Positions 35,036 through 43,249 of a stretch of 64,000 bases of DNA are shown here, piece after piece. The notes beneath the pieces were generated by a model. It was not told where the DNA came from. It made no database searches and saw only the letters and a list, made by a program, of their open reading frames with translations. The position numbers were made by a program, and so were the translations under genes. Position 1 is the first letter of the stretch. Each line of letters starts with the position of its first letter. The DNA comes from JACVRW01 sp963846505 (GTDB taxonomy: Bacteria > Actinomycetota > Thermoleophilia > Solirubrobacterales > Thermoleophilaceae): contig CAWJWD010000001.1 in NCBI GenBank assembly GCA_963846505.1, positions 868,001-932,000 on the forward strand. Direction: 5' to 3'.

Positions 35036-35217
35036 TTCCTAGCCGGGGTAGGTATCAATGCGAAGTCCAGCGCAACGACCTAGCGGGGGGTGGCTGCACA
35101 GTTGCGAGACGCGGTGCTCAGGCCACCCTAAAAGGTTGTAGAGCACAACACAAAGACAAATGTTTCTTTTACAGCGATAACCGCTGAGTGATTAGGCGCG
35201 GCCGGTGCCTTCGGCGG
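35036..35217 (-). promoter_or_regulatory. Upstream region of the RHS gene
   Basis: This 182-base gap is the most AT-rich part nearby. It holds a short palindrome GTTGTagagcACAAC (35135-35149) and next to it AAAGA...TCTTT around ACAAATGTTTC (35153-35170). No gene is seen. It should contain the promoter of the RHS gene and probably operators for one or more of the upstream winged-helix regulators; exact -35/-10 boxes cannot be fixed. Confidence 0.4.
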
Positions 35218-35619
35218 TCACTCGGTCAATCGCAGGCGAGGCTCCTGCCCCGTGTCGTCGCGGTCGCGCGAGCGCGCAATGTGGGCGAGGACTTGGAGCA
35301 CCTCGTAGAACGCCTCACCGTGGTCAGTGAGGCGATAGAAGCGCTCGACGAAGGTTGACCCGGGCTCTGTTCGAGCCTCCTCAACCAGACCAGCGGCCAC
35401 GAGCACCTTGATGCTGTATCCCATCGAGTCCGGGGGCTCTCCGATGCTCTCCGCCATGTCCTTCCGGGTGGACTCCAAGGAGTGAGCGAGAAGGGACAGG
35501 ACGCGAACCCGAGGAACGGTTGAAGACGTGGAGCAGAGCGCAGCCACTGCGGCGGCATCCGCCGCGTCCATGACGTCCGCCTCCAAACGTTCGCTGGTGA
35601 GGCCACATGGATCGGTCAT
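35218..35619 (-). CDS. Winged-helix transcriptional regulator
   Basis: About 133 residues from the ATG at 35617-35619 (an upstream in-frame start at 35658 is possible). The middle reads as an ArsR/HxlR-like winged helix: VRVLSLLAHSLESTRKDMAE, SMGYSIKVLVAAGLVEEART and a wing with FVERFYRLTDHGEAFYEVLQ. No cysteine metal-sensing motif is evident. It is the gene immediately upstream of the RHS gene, same strand, and is a candidate direct regulator of it. Family assignment beyond winged helix is uncertain. Confidence 0.65.
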   Translation of the reverse strand: MTDPCGLTSERLEADVMDAADAAAVAALCSTSSTVPRVRVLSLLAHSLESTRKDMAESIGEPPDSMGYSIKVLVAAGLVEEARTEPGSTFVERFYRLTDHGEAFYEVLQVLAHIARSRDRDDTGQEPRLRLTE

Positions 35620-35771
35620 AGTGCGAGACCGCAGCCATTGAGCATGCTCAGGGGGCACTCTCTATGGCGCGACGAAGAGTCCCGAGGGGTGTGAGATCAC
35701 TGCACCACCCCTGCCGACTCCTATGACGGAGACTCGCGAGGCCGAGAACGCTACGTAGAACTTGCGAGCCC

Positions 35772-36332
35772 TCAACCGTGTCTCCAGGCCGGCGGTACGA
35801 ACCGGGCCATCTCCTCGCCTAAGGGCGTCAACACATAGCGACACAGGTCGGGAACGATCGGATTCTTGGGGTCAGCCGTCGAGCACGCGACCATCCCACC
35901 ACGTTCGAGCGTCGCCAGCGCAGGATAGAGACGACCGGAGGGCAAATCCGTCTCGTCAGAGAGGTCGGGTCCAAGCCAACAGTTCCCGACCTCCGTTGCC
36001 ATAGCTCGCAGGACCGTTCCCGTGTCCGGACTGACCGGAGGTACGTCGCGCCCAGCCCCCTCGAAGAGCGTCCTGAGCGATACGTCGAGCGCTCGCGCCA
36101 GCGGCACTAGGTGGGCGGACAGAGTGGGTTCCAAGCGACCGGCTTCCATGAGAGTCAAGTCTTCCTCGTCGATCCCAGTTTTTGACACTTCACTTCTTGT
36201 CAGACCTTGTCGCTTGCGGAGCGCGCGGAGCCTGCAGCCGAATTGCCACACAAGCGCCACTTCCCAGACAGGATCGTGCGAGCGGGGCGGCGGGGACGAC
36301 CGCCGCAGACGACTCAGGAAGCGGGGGCTCAT
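35772..36332 (-). CDS. XRE-type HTH fused to PadR-like winged helix
   Basis: About 186 residues from the ATG at 36330-36332 (the frame is open further upstream). Residues about 25-90 form a XRE/Cro-type helix-turn-helix: FGCRLRALRKRQGLTRSEVS, EDLTLMEAGRLEPTLSAHLV and LARALDVSLRTLF. The C-terminal half (TGTVLRAMATEVGN, LPSGRLYPALATLERGGMVA, RYVLTPLGEEMARF) is a PadR-like winged helix. Two different DNA-binding modules in one small protein is unusual. The effector is unknown. It lies 153 bases upstream of the winged-helix gene and is transcribed towards the RHS gene. Confidence 0.65.
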   Translation of the reverse strand: MSPRFLSRLRRSSPPPRSHDPVWEVALVWQFGCRLRALRKRQGLTRSEVSKTGIDEEDLTLMEAGRLEPTLSAHLVPLARALDVSLRTLFEGAGRDVPPVSPDTGTVLRAMATEVGNCWLGPDLSDETDLPSGRLYPALATLERGGMVACSTADPKNPIVPDLCRYVLTPLGEEMARFVPPAWRHG

Positions 36333-36666
36333 CGGAGCAGCCTGGAGCGACACGGGCGAGCCGAGGCGGGAGAAGAAAACCCCGGCCCGCCTGTGTCGTG
36401 TGAGGATCCAGAGGCACGCTGCCGGGGGTGGGTCGGACTCGCAGCACGCCCACCGCCCGGCATTGCATGGCTCGGGGATCCCCGGCGCCACACCCCTTGC
36501 GGCGCCCTGCTCCCCCACCTGGCTCCGAGGCTACGCGGGGCGGTAAGGGACTGGGGGCATCGCCCCTCCTCGCGCGGCGCTCGGAGCCTGCCTGCGACGC
36601 TGGATGGGCGCCACAGTCTCTTGGCGAGAGCTTTGCGATCGTTCGCCACCGGAGAATGCGTGTTGT
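36333..36666. other. Intergenic stretch, no gene recognised
   Basis: 334 bases between two minus-strand regulator genes. Frames are open on both strands because of GC content, but none has convincing codon use, a ribosome-binding site or recognisable similarity. It presumably holds the promoter of the XRE-PadR-like gene. Confidence 0.4.
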
Positions 36667-37053
36667 TCAACGATCGCTTCCAATCCCGCCGAGTTCGCGG
36701 ACGACTGGGGGCAGCGACTCTCTAAGTCCCGGCGTAAGCATGACGAGCGTGTCCAATGCGGGAGAATCGGGCACCCCGCCGTGGAGCTGGACGGCGCCGT
36801 GCTCCAGCAGACGACGCACGGCCTGTAGGACATCGTCGGGCGCCTCATTCAGGATCTGCGCTGAGACGCGCGCTGAGCATCGCCCGACAGCGAGCAGTGT
36901 CGCGAGGAAACCAGCGGTAACGGGGTCGCTGAGGGCGCTCCCGATCCGCAGCAAACGATCGATCAGCTCCGGCTTCTCGCCGAGATCCAGCGGGGGCATG
37001 CGGTCGAGTGGCTCGTGACTCCGGTCGCCAACCATCAAGCCCCCGTTGGACAC
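36667..37053 (-). CDS. Hypothetical protein with winged-helix-like core
   Basis: A 128-residue protein. The segment SDPVTAGFLATLLAVGRCSA, RVSAQILNEAPDDVLQAVRR, LLEHGAVQLHGG and MLTPGLRESLPPVV has the helix-helix-helix-wing rhythm of ArsR/MarR-like regulators, but no family match is certain. Its start overlaps the end of the upstream gene by 19 bases, so the two are translated together. It could also start at M7 or M19. It is part of a minus-strand run of regulators leading to the RHS gene. Confidence 0.5.
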   Translation of the reverse strand: MSNGGLMVGDRSHEPLDRMPPLDLGEKPELIDRLLRIGSALSDPVTAGFLATLLAVGRCSARVSAQILNEAPDDVLQAVRRLLEHGAVQLHGGVPDSPALDTLVMLTPGLRESLPPVVRELGGIGSDR

Positions 37054-37370
37054 GCGTCGCGCCGGAGATACGTGGCGAGTTCGGACGCCCAGTCAGCTCG
37101 CGCCAGATCGGCGGACTGCTGCGCAGTGCGACTCAGCGTGAGCGATGGAATCGCGAGGAAGCGCAAGATCGATCGCTCCAACGACAAGGCGTCGTCGTTG
37201 AGCATGCGGATTCGTGCCGGCGGCAGCCGACGAGGGTTCCCGGCTCCGGTCGGGGCAAGGCACAACGTGATGTGCTGATCCACCGCTTGGACGCACGCTT
37301 GAACGGCGCTTAGGTTCTCTCCCGTCTCGGCCAGCAGCTCGGCGACGCTGGGTGGGTAGTTCGTAAGCAC
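37035..37370 (-). CDS. Hypothetical protein
   Basis: A 111-residue protein of no recognised family. The N-terminus is PPSVAELLAETGENLSAVQA and the middle is ARIRMLNDDALSLERSILRF followed by LAIPSLTLSRTAQQSADLAR. It looks helical and soluble, without signal peptide or membrane segment. It is the first gene of the minus-strand run; upstream, TTGTCATA direct repeats and a 9-bp inverted repeat suggest a regulated promoter. The pairing with the overlapping downstream winged-helix-like gene suggests that the two products may act together. Confidence 0.45.
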   Translation of the reverse strand: MLTNYPPSVAELLAETGENLSAVQACVQAVDQHITLCLAPTGAGNPRRLPPARIRMLNDDALSLERSILRFLAIPSLTLSRTAQQSADLARADWASELATYLRRDACPTGA

Positions 37371-37390
37371 ACGTCGAAGCTAAACCGAAC

Positions 37391-37440
37391 TATGACAATC
37401 CAGCAATGCCCCTTATGACAAATACTTGTAGTAAGGGGCA
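37391..37440. promoter_or_regulatory. Direct and inverted repeats upstream of the minus-strand regulator run
   Basis: TATGACAA occurs at 37391-37398 and again at 37414-37421 (23-base period, about two helical turns). The perfect 9-bp inverted repeat TGCCCCTTA/TAAGGGGCA spans 37407-37415 and 37432-37440. They lie between the relaxase remnant and the first regulator gene, 21 to 70 bases before its start. A promoter with operators is likely; part of the palindrome could alternatively terminate relaxase transcription. Confidence 0.45.
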
Positions 37441-37483
37441 ACGGCAGCGGCGAGGACAGGAGTCGGCTAGCGCGAGAAAGAGA

Positions 37484-40400
37484 CTAGCGGCGGGGTCGCG
37501 GTCCAGCAGGAGCGAGAGGATCACGATTGCGACTCGTAGATAGCGGGTCAAGCACACGGGTCGCGGCGATCCAGTCTGCGGCTTGGCGATCGGGAAGGTC
37601 CGGTAGATCGTTTGCGGTCGGCAGAGCGCCGTAACGGAGACGGTAGGACTCGTAGGCGGCCGCGGCCCGCTCCCAGACGTCGCGTTGCGAGGGTGCTTCT
37701 GGGCGGCGACCGAGGATCTGCTCGATTGCCGGATCTGGGTCGAGGGCAGCGCTCCGCGTCGCGCGCCAGTGGGCGTCCGCACGACGGAGGGCGAGTTTCG
37801 TTCTCGGCGGCGGTGGCCTCGACCAGCTCCATTTCATGGTCAGACAGCCAGCGCTCGATGTCGACGCCTGCGGCGTCGTCGGTACGGTCAGCAAGGTCGC
37901 GGCGGGATGCCTCGAGGGAGGATTCGAGCCCCCAGATTCGGTTGTCGACGGTCGCCCTGGTTCGGGTGTCGCGGGGACCGAGGTCGGCGCGCTCGGCGTA
38001 GGCAGCGGCTAGGCGTTGGTCAATGTCCTCGACGGTGCGTGCGGCGCGAGCGAGCAGCTCGGCGTCTTTGGCTCGGCGGGCTTGGGCGGGGATAGTGGTC
38101 AGGCGGCGGTGTCCTTGGTCGGTGATCTCGAGCAGTTCGGCGGTGGTGAGCGAGGCGAGGTCGGGTCGAGCTCGGTGGAGTCGATAGCGAGATGTTTGCG
38201 CGCTCTCGTCCTAGGGCGCGTTCGAGCTCCTCGTAGAGCGAGTGGCCCTCAAGGCCGGGTATCTGGGGGCGGTCAAGGTCGATGTCGGCGCCGACGTTGA
38301 TGTAGAAGCGTGCTTGGTCGGTGTGGCGCGACCCTGCGACGTAACCGAGCTCGCGTGCAAGGTCGGGCGACGCGAGGACGAACGAGCTGGTCGCGGTCAT
38401 GCCCTGGCTCTTGTGGATCGTCATCGCATAACCGTGGGTGAAATGCCCATCGGCGAGGTAGTCGGCCGGCAGCGTTACGGCCGGGCCTGTATCCAGCGCA
38501 AGATCGAGGCACCCGTTGTCATGATCAACATGCGTGATCGTTCCGCGGTGTCCGTTTCGCAGCTGCTGCATGCCGCTCCGATCGGAGCGGTCAACCCACT
38601 GGTTTCGCAACGCCATTGTCCGGTCGCCGGGCGCGAATAGGCGATCGCCGACGACCATCCCGTTGTTGTCGTCCAACTCGCCGGCGGCGACGCGAGCGGC
38701 GCGTGCGAGCTGGTTGAGATCCTCGGCTTCGTCGCGCCTCGGGGCGAGCATGATCACCTGTTCGAAACCGTGGGCCTGGGCTGCGACGTACCAGTCCTCG
38801 ACGAGCGTTCGGACCTGGGCGTCTGCGCCTGCGGTCGGGACGAGACGGCCGTGCTGTTCGTAGGCAGCGACCCACTCGGAGATGTCGCCGTGGCGGAGGT
38901 GGTCGAGAGCATCGCGATCCCACGCGTGCCGTTGGCGGTGGACCTGGGTCAGCTCGATCGCCCCGAGTCGGTCGGCGAGTGCGGCGAACGCCCCTCCGGC
39001 CTCGACGGCAGGGACCTGGCGCTCGTCGCCAACCAACACGACCTTGGCATGCGCGTCTGCGGCGTGCTCGAGCAGCGAGGCGGCGGGTGTCGACCATGCC
39101 GGCCTCATCGACGACGAGGACGGTGTTGGGGTCCAGCGCCCAATCTCCCCGGCGGTCGAGGTCGAGCAGCAGGCCGTGGACAGTCCAGCTCTCGATGCCT
39201 GCCCGTGCCCGCAGCTCGTCTGCGGCACGGCCGGCGAGCGCCGCGCCAATGACGCGGTAGCCGGCGTCCTGCCACAGCTGGCGTGCGGCGTCGATCGCGG
39301 TGGTCTTGCCGGTCCCGGCCTTGGCGCGCAGTACCTCAACGCCAGCACCCGACGTCACGAGCTGAAGGACGGCGTCGCGCTGATCGTCGGACAAGACCAG
39401 GCCCGTAGGGCGTCGCTCAATGTCACTGCTCTGGCTCAGACCGACGACCCCAGCACCGGCAGCGCGGCGCCCAGTTGCCTCGTCGAGCATCTTCGCCTCG
39501 ACGGCCAGGATGTCCGGCGTCGTCAACAGCACCTCGCCCGACCACGGCGGGCGGGCTGGCAAGCGGGCGAGGGAGACCCGGTCTTCAGACGTATCGAGGG
39601 TCACAATCTGGTCGGAATCGATCAGCCGATCGGCAAGCTCCTCGATCCGCGCGACGCTTCCACCTCGTCCGTGTTCAGCGGCGAGTTCGCGCACGACGTC
39701 GCGGCGCGCGAAAGTCGACCGGTCGCGCATCAAGCCGTTGGGTTCGATGACCGACTCGGTCGCCATCAGGGTCTCGACCCTGGTCAACTCGGCGAACTCG
39801 ACACGGCTCAGAGCCGCGGCGAACTCGTCCGGTCCAAACCCGTGCTCGATGGCGAGCGTACGCCAGTGCTCTCGCTGGGCCGGGAGGTCGAAGTTCTGCT
39901 TTGCCTTGCGCGTTTTGAGCGCGGCGATCTCGGCCTCCCGCGCACTGCCGCGCCGGCCGTCGACACCGAGCTCACGCATGATTTGCAAGCGCCGCTGAGA
40001 CAGCGCGAGTGCGAGCGAACGAGGAACGCCGTCGATCTCTGCCGAGCCCTTGTGGACATCGGTCCAGCTCACGCCGAGTGACTCGGTCAGCCGGCGGCGA
40101 AGCTCGGCCTGGAACAGATAGCCGGCGGCGAGCTTGTGCTGGTAGAGGTCGCGCGCGTCGAGGGTCCGCCATGCGGCGTCGACCTCTTGTGCCGGGTCGC
40201 CGGCCATGGTCGTGTTGACCGCGAGCACATGGACGTGGATCTGCGGGTCGCCTTCGCGGGAGAAGCGATGCGGAAACACGGCCCCGATGAACCCCTCGCC
40301 ACGCAGACGAAGGTGGCCGCCACGGCCGGCACGGGACGTACACGCGTGCCGCTCTAGGTACTCAAGCGTCGCCGAGCTCGCACCATGCGTCGCCTCCCAG

Positions 40401-40755
40401 ATCGTGCCGGCGACATCGCCACGTCCGTAGTCATCGGCGAGAGCCCAGAGCGTCGAGACCGACTTCGGCACGGCCATCTGGAGTCGATTCCCCGCACCGA
40501 CCTTGCGCCCGGCGGTCGGCCTATCTGCGCGCCGGTCGTCGGATGGCGGCGGTCGTCCAGCAACGTCTCGAGGTCGCCCTCGTTTAAGGTGCCGTGCAGA
40601 CCGAGCGCTGCCGCGCCGCGTCCGGTCCAAGTGCCAGCGGCCTCGCCTTCGCCGCTGTAGTAGTCCTCAGTGCCCTGGGCGACCTGTTGGGTGTAGTAGC
40701 TCGGGTTGCGCCACTGGCCCCCGTCGCGTCCGCCGATTTTGCCGATCGTGAGCAT
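37484..40755 (-). pseudogene. MobF-family (TrwC/TraA-like) relaxase-helicase with several frameshifts
   Basis: The protein can be followed through successive frames. Codons from 40755 (MLTIGKIGG; tyrosine pairs Y20/Y21 and Y32/Y33 as candidate nicking residues) run to about 40480. A second frame (VPKSVSTLWALADD; metal site DPQIHVHVLAVN; helicase Walker A RAKAGTGKTTAIDA; Walker B VLVVDEAGMVDT) runs to about 39095. A third (KVVLVGDERQVPAVEAGGAF to THGYAMTIHKSQGMTATSSF) runs to about 38190. The tail then continues in two further frames to 37484. Four frame changes destroy the gene. An intact version would nick the origin of transfer and unwind DNA during conjugation; no oriT was identified. Confidence 0.8.
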
Positions 40756-41489
40756 GTCTCATTGGGGCAGACGAGATAGGGCCGCATCCTTGGTGCATGT
40801 GTGTGCTCGAAGTAGGCGAAGCGGAGCGTGAGCTGGGCGCAGAAGGACTGCGGGGGAGTGGACAGGAGCGGCGATCGAGAGAGCGGACGGCCGGGGCGGC
40901 GGGAGACTGCGAGGAGAGCGGCGGCAACCGGGGCGGCGGTGAGGGCTAGGGCACGGTGACGGTGACGCTGCCGCCTCGACCATGCGGATCTCCATCCGAA
41001 TCGAGGCTCGGCGGCATCGTCCTGCGACGGGCGGTGCCGACGAGCGCAGCGGACATGACGGGGTGCGGGCGGCCATGAGCAACGATCACCGGCCCCTCCC
41101 CGGCGCGGGGCAATCATCGGATACGGGCGGCAGGGAACTGACCGGCACTGGGACTTCTCAGCTGACGTCCGCGACGGTATCGCGGAGCGAGGCATCGTCC
41201 ATGCTGACGGCACCACCACGAGCCATCCCATCCAGAACAATGCCGCGGGCGTCTCGTTAAGGGATGCACCCGTTGCGGTGCGCCTCACGATGCGCGACGG
41301 ACAGATGGAAATGATCCACCTGCCCGGCGGTTGATGCAGGGCCGCCCCGTGACCCGCTACTGAGGCAATTGCGACGTTGTCCCAGGCGGAGAATGAGGAC
41401 GGCCCCGCTCGGCATCCTACTGTCGCTCGGCCAGCGGTACGGTGATTCGATCCATGTGCAGCCGCCCGGAGGAAATAGGTCGCTTTGCC
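40756..41489. other. Right end of the element, gene remnants only
   Basis: 734 bases without a recognisable intact gene. On the plus strand about 41139-41334 keeps a coding-like frame without a start (DRHWDFSADVRDGIAERGIV ... RDGQMEMIHLPGG, then stop), probably the end of an unidentified lost gene. On the minus strand, the frame ending at 41417 would supply the last residues of the serine recombinase in the excised circle. An oriT would be expected near the relaxase start at 40755 but I could not identify one. Confidence 0.4.
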
Positions 41490-41536
41490 TGGGCGCAGTA
41501 CCTGTTCACGACCGGGAAGCGACTGAAGGACTGACC
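41490..41536 (+). repeat. attR, right copy of 47-bp direct repeat
   Basis: Matches 19347-19393 with one mismatch. In the permease frame it still reads WAQYLFTTGKRLKD and a stop, a displaced copy of the permease C-terminus, preceded by unrelated element sequence. Host sequence (the uracil-DNA glycosylase gene) begins directly after it. Confidence 0.85.
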
Positions 41537-42217
41537 ACGCCGCTGCAGCAGCTGGAGCAGCGCGTCGTCGACTGCCGGCTGTGCCCGCGCCTGGTCCAGT
41601 GGCGCGAGCAGGTCGCGCGCGAGAAGCGAGCCGCCTTTCGCGACGAGGAGTACTGGGGTCGACCCGCACCCGGCTTCGGCGACCCGGCCGCGCGCGTCTA
41701 CGTGCTCGGCCTCGCGCCGGCCGCGCACGGCGCCAACCGCACCGGGCGCGTGTTCACCGGCGACCGTTCGGGCGACTGGCTGTTCGCGGCGATGCATCGC
41801 GCCGGCTTCGCCAACCAGCCGACCTCGGTCAGCCGCGACGACGGCCTGCGCCTGCACGGCGCCTGGGTCGCCGCCGCGGTGCGTTGCGCGCCGCCGGCCA
41901 ACAAGCCGACGCCGACCGAGCGCGACACCTGCCTCCCCTACGCGCGGGAGGAGTTGGAGCTGCTGGGCGACGTGCGCGTGGTCGTCTGCCTGGGCGCCTT
42001 CGCCTGGGACGCCGCGCTGCGGCTGGAGGCAATCCCGGCCCGGCCCAAGCCACGCTTCGGCCACGGCGCGGAGGCGGCGACGGCGAGCGGCCGGACGCTG
42101 CTCGGCTGCTTTCACCCCAGCCAGCAGAACACCTTCACCGGCCGCCTCACCGAGCCGATGCTCGACGAGATCTTCACGCGAGCGCGCAACTTGGCCGGCC
42201 TCGCCGTGTCTCCATAA
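41531..42217 (+). CDS. udgB: Uracil-DNA glycosylase, family 5
   Basis: The conserved protein begins about TTPLQQLEQRVVDCRLCPRL and has the family-5 signature GLAPAAHGANRTGRVFTGDR with SGDWLF, a second cysteine region (VRCAPPANKPTPTERDTCLP) and the C-terminal GCFHPSQQNTFTGRLT. Four cysteines suit the iron-sulfur cluster of families 4 and 5. It removes uracil and other deaminated bases. The start is uncertain: the frame is open back to 41369 (ATG at 41393), but that part is element DNA. In the uninterrupted chromosome the start was probably a GTG (equivalent of 19346) or the CTG overlapping the permease stop, so the insertion changed its 5' end. Confidence 0.8.
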   Translation: MTTPLQQLEQRVVDCRLCPRLVQWREQVAREKRAAFRDEEYWGRPAPGFGDPAARVYVLGLAPAAHGANRTGRVFTGDRSGDWLFAAMHRAGFANQPTSVSRDDGLRLHGAWVAAAVRCAPPANKPTPTERDTCLPYAREELELLGDVRVVVCLGAFAWDAALRLEAIPARPKPRFGHGAEAATASGRTLLGCFHPSQQNTFTGRLTEPMLDEIFTRARNLAGLAVSP

Positions 42218-42249
42218 CAACCGCGGGCTGCGCTACAGTCCCGCGGCGG

Positions 42250-42383
42250 TTGATCCATAGCCGAGTTCCCGGCCGTCACGCGGTCGGGAAGCGGGGGACC
42301 CAAGGTCGTAGGGGCGAATCCGGCGTCGTGTAGCCGGTAGCGCACTCTTCTGACGCGAGCCCGACAGCTAACCCCGTAGGCGC
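42250..42383 (+). ncRNA. c-di-AMP (ydaO/yuaA) riboswitch
   Basis: The leader shows the conserved blocks of this class in order: ATCCATAGCCGAGTTCC (from 42253), GCGGGGGACCCA (42291-42302), GGGGCGAATCC (42311-42321) and CCGACAGCTAACCCCGTAGG (42361-42380). It lies 26 bases before the ATG of a secreted NlpC/P60 gene, the typical place in actinobacteria. There c-di-AMP binding turns expression of cell-wall hydrolases down. A strong GAAGGAG ribosome-binding site follows. Confidence 0.9.
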
Positions 42384-42408
42384 TGAAGAAGAGAAGGAGC
42401 ACCTACGC

Positions 42409-43194
42409 ATGCCCCGGAAGTACCCGGCGCTCGTCGTCGCCGTCGTTGCCGTACTCGTCCTGCCCGCCCAAGCGGTCGCCGCCAGCTTCGGCAAGCGCAC
42501 GTTGCGCACCGGCATGTCCGGCTCGGACGTGCGCGTGCTGCAGCGCTACCTGGACCGGATGGGGATCGACACCGTCGCCGACGGCCAGTTCGGCAGCGGC
42601 ACCAGGCGCAGCGTGCAGAGCTTCGAGAGCGGCCAGGACCGGCGCGTGAACGGCGTCGTCTCCCGCTCCGACGCCCGCGTGCTGAAGCGCCTCGTCGCGA
42701 CCGGCTCGAGCACCGGCGGCGGAGAGTACGGCGGCTACGGGGTCGGCGACGACCCGGCCGACGAGCCGGTCGCGGAGGCGCCGGGCGAGGAGGCGACGCT
42801 GACCGCCGGCGGACTCGCCGTCGCGCCCGCCTCGGCGCCGCAGGAGGTCAAGGACGTGATCGCGGCCGGCAACAAGATCGCCAAGAAGCCCTACAAGTAC
42901 GGCGGCGGACACGGTCGCTGGGTCGACACGGGCTACGACTGCTCCGGCTCGGTCAGCTACGCCCTGCACGCCGCCGGCCTGCTCTCCAGCCCGCTCGACT
43001 CCAGCGGCTTCTCGCGCTGGGGCCAGCGCGGCCGCGGCAGCTGGATCACGATCCGCTCCAACCCCGGCCACGCGTACATGATCGTCGCCGGCCTGCGCTT
43101 CGACACCAGCGCGCGCAAGGTCGGCGGCAGCCGCTGGAGCGACGAGATGCGCTCCGCTCGCGGCTACCGCGGCACCCACCCCGCCGGCTTCTAG
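42409..43194 (+). CDS. Secreted NlpC/P60 peptidoglycan hydrolase with PG-binding domain
   Basis: A 261-residue secreted protein. The signal peptide is residues 1-24 (ALVVAVVAVLVLPAQAVAA). A PG_binding_1 domain follows (RTGMSGSDVRVLQRYLDRMG, DGQFGSGTRRSVQSFE, about 30-95), then an acidic Gly-rich linker. The C-terminal NlpC/P60 domain has the catalytic cysteine in GYDCSGSVSYALHAAG (about 183) and histidine in NPGHAYMIVAG (about 225). It cleaves stem-peptide bonds in the cell wall. Expression is probably controlled by the c-di-AMP riboswitch just upstream. Confidence 0.9.
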   Translation: MPRKYPALVVAVVAVLVLPAQAVAASFGKRTLRTGMSGSDVRVLQRYLDRMGIDTVADGQFGSGTRRSVQSFESGQDRRVNGVVSRSDARVLKRLVATGSSTGGGEYGGYGVGDDPADEPVAEAPGEEATLTAGGLAVAPASAPQEVKDVIAAGNKIAKKPYKYGGGHGRWVDTGYDCSGSVSYALHAAGLLSSPLDSSGFSRWGQRGRGSWITIRSNPGHAYMIVAGLRFDTSARKVGGSRWSDEMRSARGYRGTHPAGF

Positions 43195-43214
43195 GAGCCG
43201 GCCTCCGAACGACG

Positions 43215-43240
43215 GCGCGGCCGCCTCGAAGCGGCCGCGC
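43215..43240. terminator. Perfect 10-bp hairpin between convergent genes
   Basis: GCGCGGCCGC (43215-43224), loop CTCGAA, GCGGCCGCGC (43231-43240). It sits between the ends of the NlpC/P60 gene and the convergent lipoprotein gene and can serve both. Confidence 0.65.
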
Positions 43241-43249
43241 AGCTGCGCG

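Larger units (their letters stand above)
19347..41536. mobile_element. Integrated conjugative-type element, decayed, about 22.2 kb
   Basis: Bounded by the 47-bp direct repeats. Inside are a serine recombinase remnant at the left end, a coupling-protein (T4CP/TraG-like) C-terminal half, an NlpC/P60 remnant and a frameshifted MobF relaxase at the right end. These are the hallmarks of an actinobacterial integrative conjugative or mobilisable element. The cargo is an ABC/FtsX/DUF2600 cassette and a large RHS protein with regulators and a small membrane protein. Base composition is visibly less GC-rich than the flanks. Because the recombinase, coupling protein and relaxase are all broken, the element is probably immobile without help. 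Confidence 0.8.

Noticed and set aside
40756..41489. Origin of transfer next to the relaxase start
   Set aside because: Expected by analogy, but I saw no convincing nick-site hairpin or repeat array.
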